Below are positions 4,580-7,177 of a DNA stretch of 7,177 nucleotides, piece by piece; the stretch's first letter is position 1, and the number at the start of each line of letters is the position of its first letter. The notes beneath the pieces are model-generated. The model was given only the letters and a program-made list of their open reading frames with translations. It was not told where the DNA came from and searched no databases. Position numbers and translations under genes: made by a program. Origin of the DNA: an uncultured bacterium (GTDB taxonomy: Bacteria; Bacillota; Clostridia; Lachnospirales; Lachnospiraceae). The DNA lies in assembly GCA_946543095.1 (NCBI GenBank), contig CAMNLO010000078.1, positions 1-7,177 of the forward strand. Reading direction: 5' to 3'.

Positions 4580-6770
4580 CATCAGGGAAAACCTGAAACG
4601 CAGACTGTGGGTATTCTGGCTGGCCCTCATCGGTCAGGCCTTCCTTTACCCGGTGTCAGCCATGCTGGCCATACACAGTTCGGCCCTGGATGCCGGCCCC
4701 CAGCCCACGGCACAGGATCTGTATCACATCAGGGAGCTGTACCATACCCTGTTCGGAGTCTGCGGTTTCCAGCAGTTTCTATTCCTGCTGGCGGGAGCGT
4801 TTTTAGCCTGCCAGGGCTTCGGATTCCTGATGAACAAAAGCAAGGTGGATTTCTATCATTCGGTGCCGGTGAGCAGGGGAGTGCGCTTTGCCGTGATCAC
4901 GGTGAATTCGCTTTTGATCTATCTGGTGACGCATCTGTCCATGCTGGCTTTGGGTCTTTTATCCGCGGCCTTATTCCTGCCGAAGGGCCTGCCGGGAAAT
5001 GTGTTCATCCCGGGGCTTGCCGCGGATCTTCTTCTTTCCGAGGCCCTGAACCTCCTGGCACTGCTTTCCGGCTATGTCACCGGAGTGCTGGCTGTCATGC
5101 TGACAGGCCATATACTGGTGGCCGTGGCGGGAGGACTGGTGCTGGCTTTGTATGAGCCCTTTGCAAACCTGCTGCTGGATCTGGATATGGGCCTGTTTTT
5201 CAGGCATTACTATGTGGTCAATCAAAGCTTCTCGGATTTCTGGTATGGCTATGGCCTGACACCCACGGCGCTGGTGTCCAGACAGATCGTTTCGTTTGCG
5301 TCGGAGCAGTATTACATTGGGGAGATCGGCGGCGGCTATGGCTACACCTGGGATCCGGCCCTGGGCAGGGTGGCGGTGAGTCCCGCGATCCTTGCGCAGA
5401 AGCTTTCCCTGACGGTTCCCTCCTTTTTATGGCTGCTGCTTTTGATCGCCCTGTATTTTGCCCTCTGTGTCTTCCTGTACAGAATGCGCCCGTCGGAGGC
5501 TGCCGGGAGGGCAATGGCCTTCGCCCCCACCAAGCCCGTGATCAAAACCGCCATTCTGGTGTTTGCCGGCATGGCGGGAGGCTCCTTCTTCTATGGGGTC
5601 ACGGGGCATTCCACGGGGTTTTTGATCTTCGGCACTGCGCTGGGGCTTTTGCTTGGGCATCTGGCGGTGGAGATGATCTACGAGTGGGACATCAGGGCCT
5701 GGGGAAAGCATTTTATCAGCGTGGGGGTTTCCGCCGTGATCTGTGCGGTCCTCTTTGGATGCCTGATCTTTGACCTCACCGGCTTTGACCGCTATGTACC
5801 GGCCGAGGCAAACGTGGAAAGCGCCGCCTTCTACCTTCAGAACGGGAGCACCTGTGAATTCTACGACCTGGACGGGGAAGAGGGCTATGTGGGAGGCGAG
5901 GAGCTGGTGCTGAGACAGATGCATGTCACCAATGTGTCCCCCATCCTGATCATTGCGAGGAACAATCTGGAGAACTCGGAGGATACGCCTAAGAACGGCT
6001 ATTGCGTGGTCTGCTATCATCTGAAGAACGGCCGGGATGTGTACCGCAGTGTTTATGTGGATTACAACGCGGATGAGGATGCCTGGGATGAGCTGGTGAA
6101 GGATACGGAGTATCTTTCCGGATCCTGCCAGCTCTATTCCGAAGAATTCCGGAACAGGGTCCCGGAGATGCTGATCGGTGTTTTGGACTGGAACGGAGAG
6201 CCGGCGGATCTTCTGCCCGACATAAGACAGCAGATGCTCACCGGCGAGAAGGCCCTTCGGCTTTACAACGCCTATGCAAAGGAATACGCAAACAGAAGCT
6301 TTGCCCAGATACGGGATGAGGCTCCCGTATTTGAGCTGGAGATGCGGCAGTACTACGGCCCCCGGAGTGAAAACTATAATTCCTGGACCTATCCGGTGTA
6401 TCAGGATTTCACGGAAACCATGGAGGTCCTGAAACGCTCGGGGATCGAGCCGAAGCTTACGCTTTTGCCGGAGGAGGTGAAGGAGATCACCGTGGACGGT
6501 CCCGGGGTGTATGCCCTGAGCGGTGACGCGCAGGAAGACGGAGAGGACAGCAGCTACAGCTGGGAGAGCCGGACCTACGCGGATCCTGATGAGATCCGGG
6601 AGATCCTGCCCTATGTGACCATCCGGGATCTGGAGCGCTACAGGCTGATCTGGCAGGAGGGCTCCGATTATTCCGCTACGGTGGAGTTAAGGGAAAAAGG
6701 CAGCAGGGAGCTGTACTGCGGCTTTGCAAAGGGAAAGCTGCCGGAGTGCGTGAAGGAAAGCTTTCAGTGA
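4551..6770 (+). CDS. ABC-2-type permease with large C-terminal non-membrane domain
   Basis: This is the 739-residue membrane partner of the preceding ATPase. The ATG at 4551 has GGAGG at 4537-4541, nine bases upstream, inside the ATPase gene. Hydrophobic segments suggest about nine membrane passes, at roughly 20-42, 70-94, 112-143, 158-183, 184-203, 288-310, 331-350, 354-377 and 387-408. Between the second and third lies KVDFYHSVPVSRGVRF (98-113), a motif typical of permeases paired with YtrA-type regulators. Residues 412-739 carry no membrane segment and are rich in Tyr, Glu and Asp; with a last helix ending near 408 they form a soluble domain, probably outside the cell. This resembles permeases annotated with a DUF6449 C-terminal domain, named from memory. 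The only permease in the operon, it probably works as a homodimer or with subunits encoded elsewhere. Substrate is unknown. Confidence 0.85.
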   Translation: MTSSVLFLNSIRENLKRRLWVFWLALIGQAFLYPVSAMLAIHSSALDAGPQPTAQDLYHIRELYHTLFGVCGFQQFLFLLAGAFLACQGFGFLMNKSKVDFYHSVPVSRGVRFAVITVNSLLIYLVTHLSMLALGLLSAALFLPKGLPGNVFIPGLAADLLLSEALNLLALLSGYVTGVLAVMLTGHILVAVAGGLVLALYEPFANLLLDLDMGLFFRHYYVVNQSFSDFWYGYGLTPTALVSRQIVSFASEQYYIGEIGGGYGYTWDPALGRVAVSPAILAQKLSLTVPSFLWLLLLIALYFALCVFLYRMRPSEAAGRAMAFAPTKPVIKTAILVFAGMAGGSFFYGVTGHSTGFLIFGTALGLLLGHLAVEMIYEWDIRAWGKHFISVGVSAVICAVLFGCLIFDLTGFDRYVPAEANVESAAFYLQNGSTCEFYDLDGEEGYVGGEELVLRQMHVTNVSPILIIARNNLENSEDTPKNGYCVVCYHLKNGRDVYRSVYVDYNADEDAWDELVKDTEYLSGSCQLYSEEFRNRVPEMLIGVLDWNGEPADLLPDIRQQMLTGEKALRLYNAYAKEYANRSFAQIRDEAPVFELEMRQYYGPRSENYNSWTYPVYQDFTETMEVLKRSGIEPKLTLLPEEVKEITVDGPGVYALSGDAQEDGEDSSYSWESRTYADPDEIREILPYVTIRDLERYRLIWQEGSDYSATVELREKGSRELYCGFAKGKLPECVKESFQ

Positions 6771-6777
6771 TCTCCGG

Positions 6778-6806
6778 TTGAATTCCTCCCACCCATTTGC
6801 TATCCT
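6778..6806 (+). promoter_or_regulatory. Candidate promoter of the lipoprotein gene
   Basis: TTGAAT (6778-6783, 4 of 6 to TTGACA) is followed after 17 bases by TATCCT (6801-6806, 4 of 6 to TATAAT), and TGC just before the -10 gives an extended -10 element. It starts a few bases after the permease stop. No terminator separates the lipoprotein gene from the operon upstream, so read-through is also possible. Confidence 0.4.
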
Positions 6807-6838
6807 AAACGGATAGTGCAGATTTGCTCAGGGAGGAA
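6783..6838 (+). promoter_or_regulatory. Possible Shine-Dalgarno-sequestering stem upstream of the lipoprotein gene
   Basis: TTCCTCCC (6783-6790) is perfectly complementary over 8 bases to GGGAGGAA (6831-6838), which includes the most likely Shine-Dalgarno sequence. Between them is a 6-bp hairpin, CTATCC (6800-6805) with GGATAG (6811-6816). A transcript reading through from the permease could mask the ribosome site, while one starting from the candidate promoter (start near 6813) would lack the masking arm. This is inference from complementarity only. Confidence 0.4.
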
Positions 6839-6848
6839 AAGGCATTCC

Positions 6849-7177
6849 ATGAAACTGAAAAAGATACTTACCGCTGCGGCGGCGGCAGCCCTGCTGTTTG
6901 TCCTGACGGCCTGCGGCAATGGGGATGCGGAGGGGGCAGCGGCACCCCCGGCAGCCACAGCTTCCGGCGGAGTGCAGGCTCTGGAATCCTCGGCAAAACT
7001 CTCCTGCAACGGCGAAGATGCTTCGGGCATTTCATCTTACAACGTAAACGGATACAATTACTTTAAGCTTCGTGATGTTGCAAAGCTTATAAATATTGGA
7101 GTCGGATACGATGAAGATACCGGCATCATCCTTCTTTCTCCTTCCAGCGGATATGTGAATATTCAAGACGCAAAGTT
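6849..7177 (+). CDS. Lipoprotein with copper amine oxidase N-terminal-like domain (3'-truncated by window edge)
   Basis: The frame is open from ATG 6849 to the window end (109 codons plus two bases). The first 22 residues are a lipoprotein signal peptide: basic MKLKK, an Ala/Leu core, and the lipobox LTAC with C22 as the lipidated cysteine. A low-complexity Ala/Gly/Pro/Ser linker (about 25-50) follows. Then SSYNVNGYNYFKLRDVAKLI and GVGYDEDTGIILLSP match the stalk-like copper amine oxidase N-terminal domain common on clostridial surface proteins; in that setting it is usually an adhesion or wall-binding module and not an oxidase. GGGAGG (6831-6836) is 12 bases upstream, rather far, with AAAAGG closer. 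Codon and base use change from GC-rich in the signal and linker to AT-richer after about 7030. The function of the full protein cannot be judged from this fragment. Confidence 0.85.
   Translation, partial: MKLKKILTAAAAAALLFVLTACGNGDAEGAAAPPAATASGGVQALESSAKLSCNGEDASGISSYNVNGYNYFKLRDVAKLINIGVGYDEDTGIILLSPSSGYVNIQDAK

Noticed and set aside
5427..6020. Long open frame on the minus strand (197 codons) within the permease gene.
   Set aside because: The plus-strand permease is well supported here by membrane segments and translation coupling; the minus frame has no ribosome site or recognisable motif.
6741..6777. Inverted repeat CCGGAG/CTCCGG at the end of the permease gene as a terminator.
   Set aside because: The loop is 25 bases and no T tract follows; six base pairs over this span are expected by chance.
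1..7177. Defence system, CRISPR array, integrase, transposon or secondary-metabolite cluster.
   Set aside because: No repeats with spacers, recombinase, transposase, nuclease or biosynthetic motifs were seen on either strand.

Overview
The window looks like chromosomal DNA of a moderately GC-rich (mid to upper 50s percent by eye) Firmicute, most likely a gut clostridium of the Lachnospiraceae type. This is inference from the dnaX-ybaB-recR gene order, strong GGAGG ribosome binding sites throughout, a YtrA-type GntR/ABC operon whose permease carries a large outer domain, and a lipoprotein with a stalk-like copper amine oxidase N-terminal repeat. No mobile element, CRISPR array, tRNA or rRNA was found. 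All genes are on the + strand and no gene-free stretch exceeds about 280 bases.

Region 1 (2-3070) is a housekeeping transcription unit: the 3' part of dnaX (clamp-loader tau), ybaB/ebfC (nucleoid-associated protein), recR (recombination mediator), and a membrane-anchored predicted beta-propeller protein of unknown function, resembling DUF5711. A clear rho-independent terminator follows. dnaX contains an in-phase A AAA AAG slippery heptamer. Between recR and the propeller gene lies an array of three hairpins, the first of which includes the recR stop codon.

Region 2 (3073-6770) is an autonomous three-gene operon: a small GntR/YtrA-family repressor, an ABC ATPase and a 739-residue ABC-2-type permease with a roughly 330-residue non-membrane C-terminal domain. 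The genes overlap by 8 and 29 bases and are probably translationally coupled. Its promoter (TTGACA-N18-TAGGAT with extended -10) is overlapped by GTGTA-N13-TACAC, which matches the operator described for Bacillus subtilis YtrA. A leader of about 170 nt separates promoter from start codon. It can form three stacked hairpins, and the loop of the second is perfectly complementary over 8 nt to the bases just upstream of the Shine-Dalgarno sequence, giving a possible pseudoknot. By analogy the operon may respond to envelope or cell-wall-antibiotic stress; the substrate cannot be told from sequence.

Region 3 (6771-7177) has a weak promoter candidate and a leader with a possible anti-Shine-Dalgarno stem, followed by the 5' end of a lipoprotein gene that runs off the window. 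Its composition changes sharply from GC-rich to AT-richer where the conserved domain begins.

Most of the window is ordinary. The points most worth checking are the YtrA-like operator plus pseudoknot leader, the two hairpin arrays, and the dnaX slippery site.
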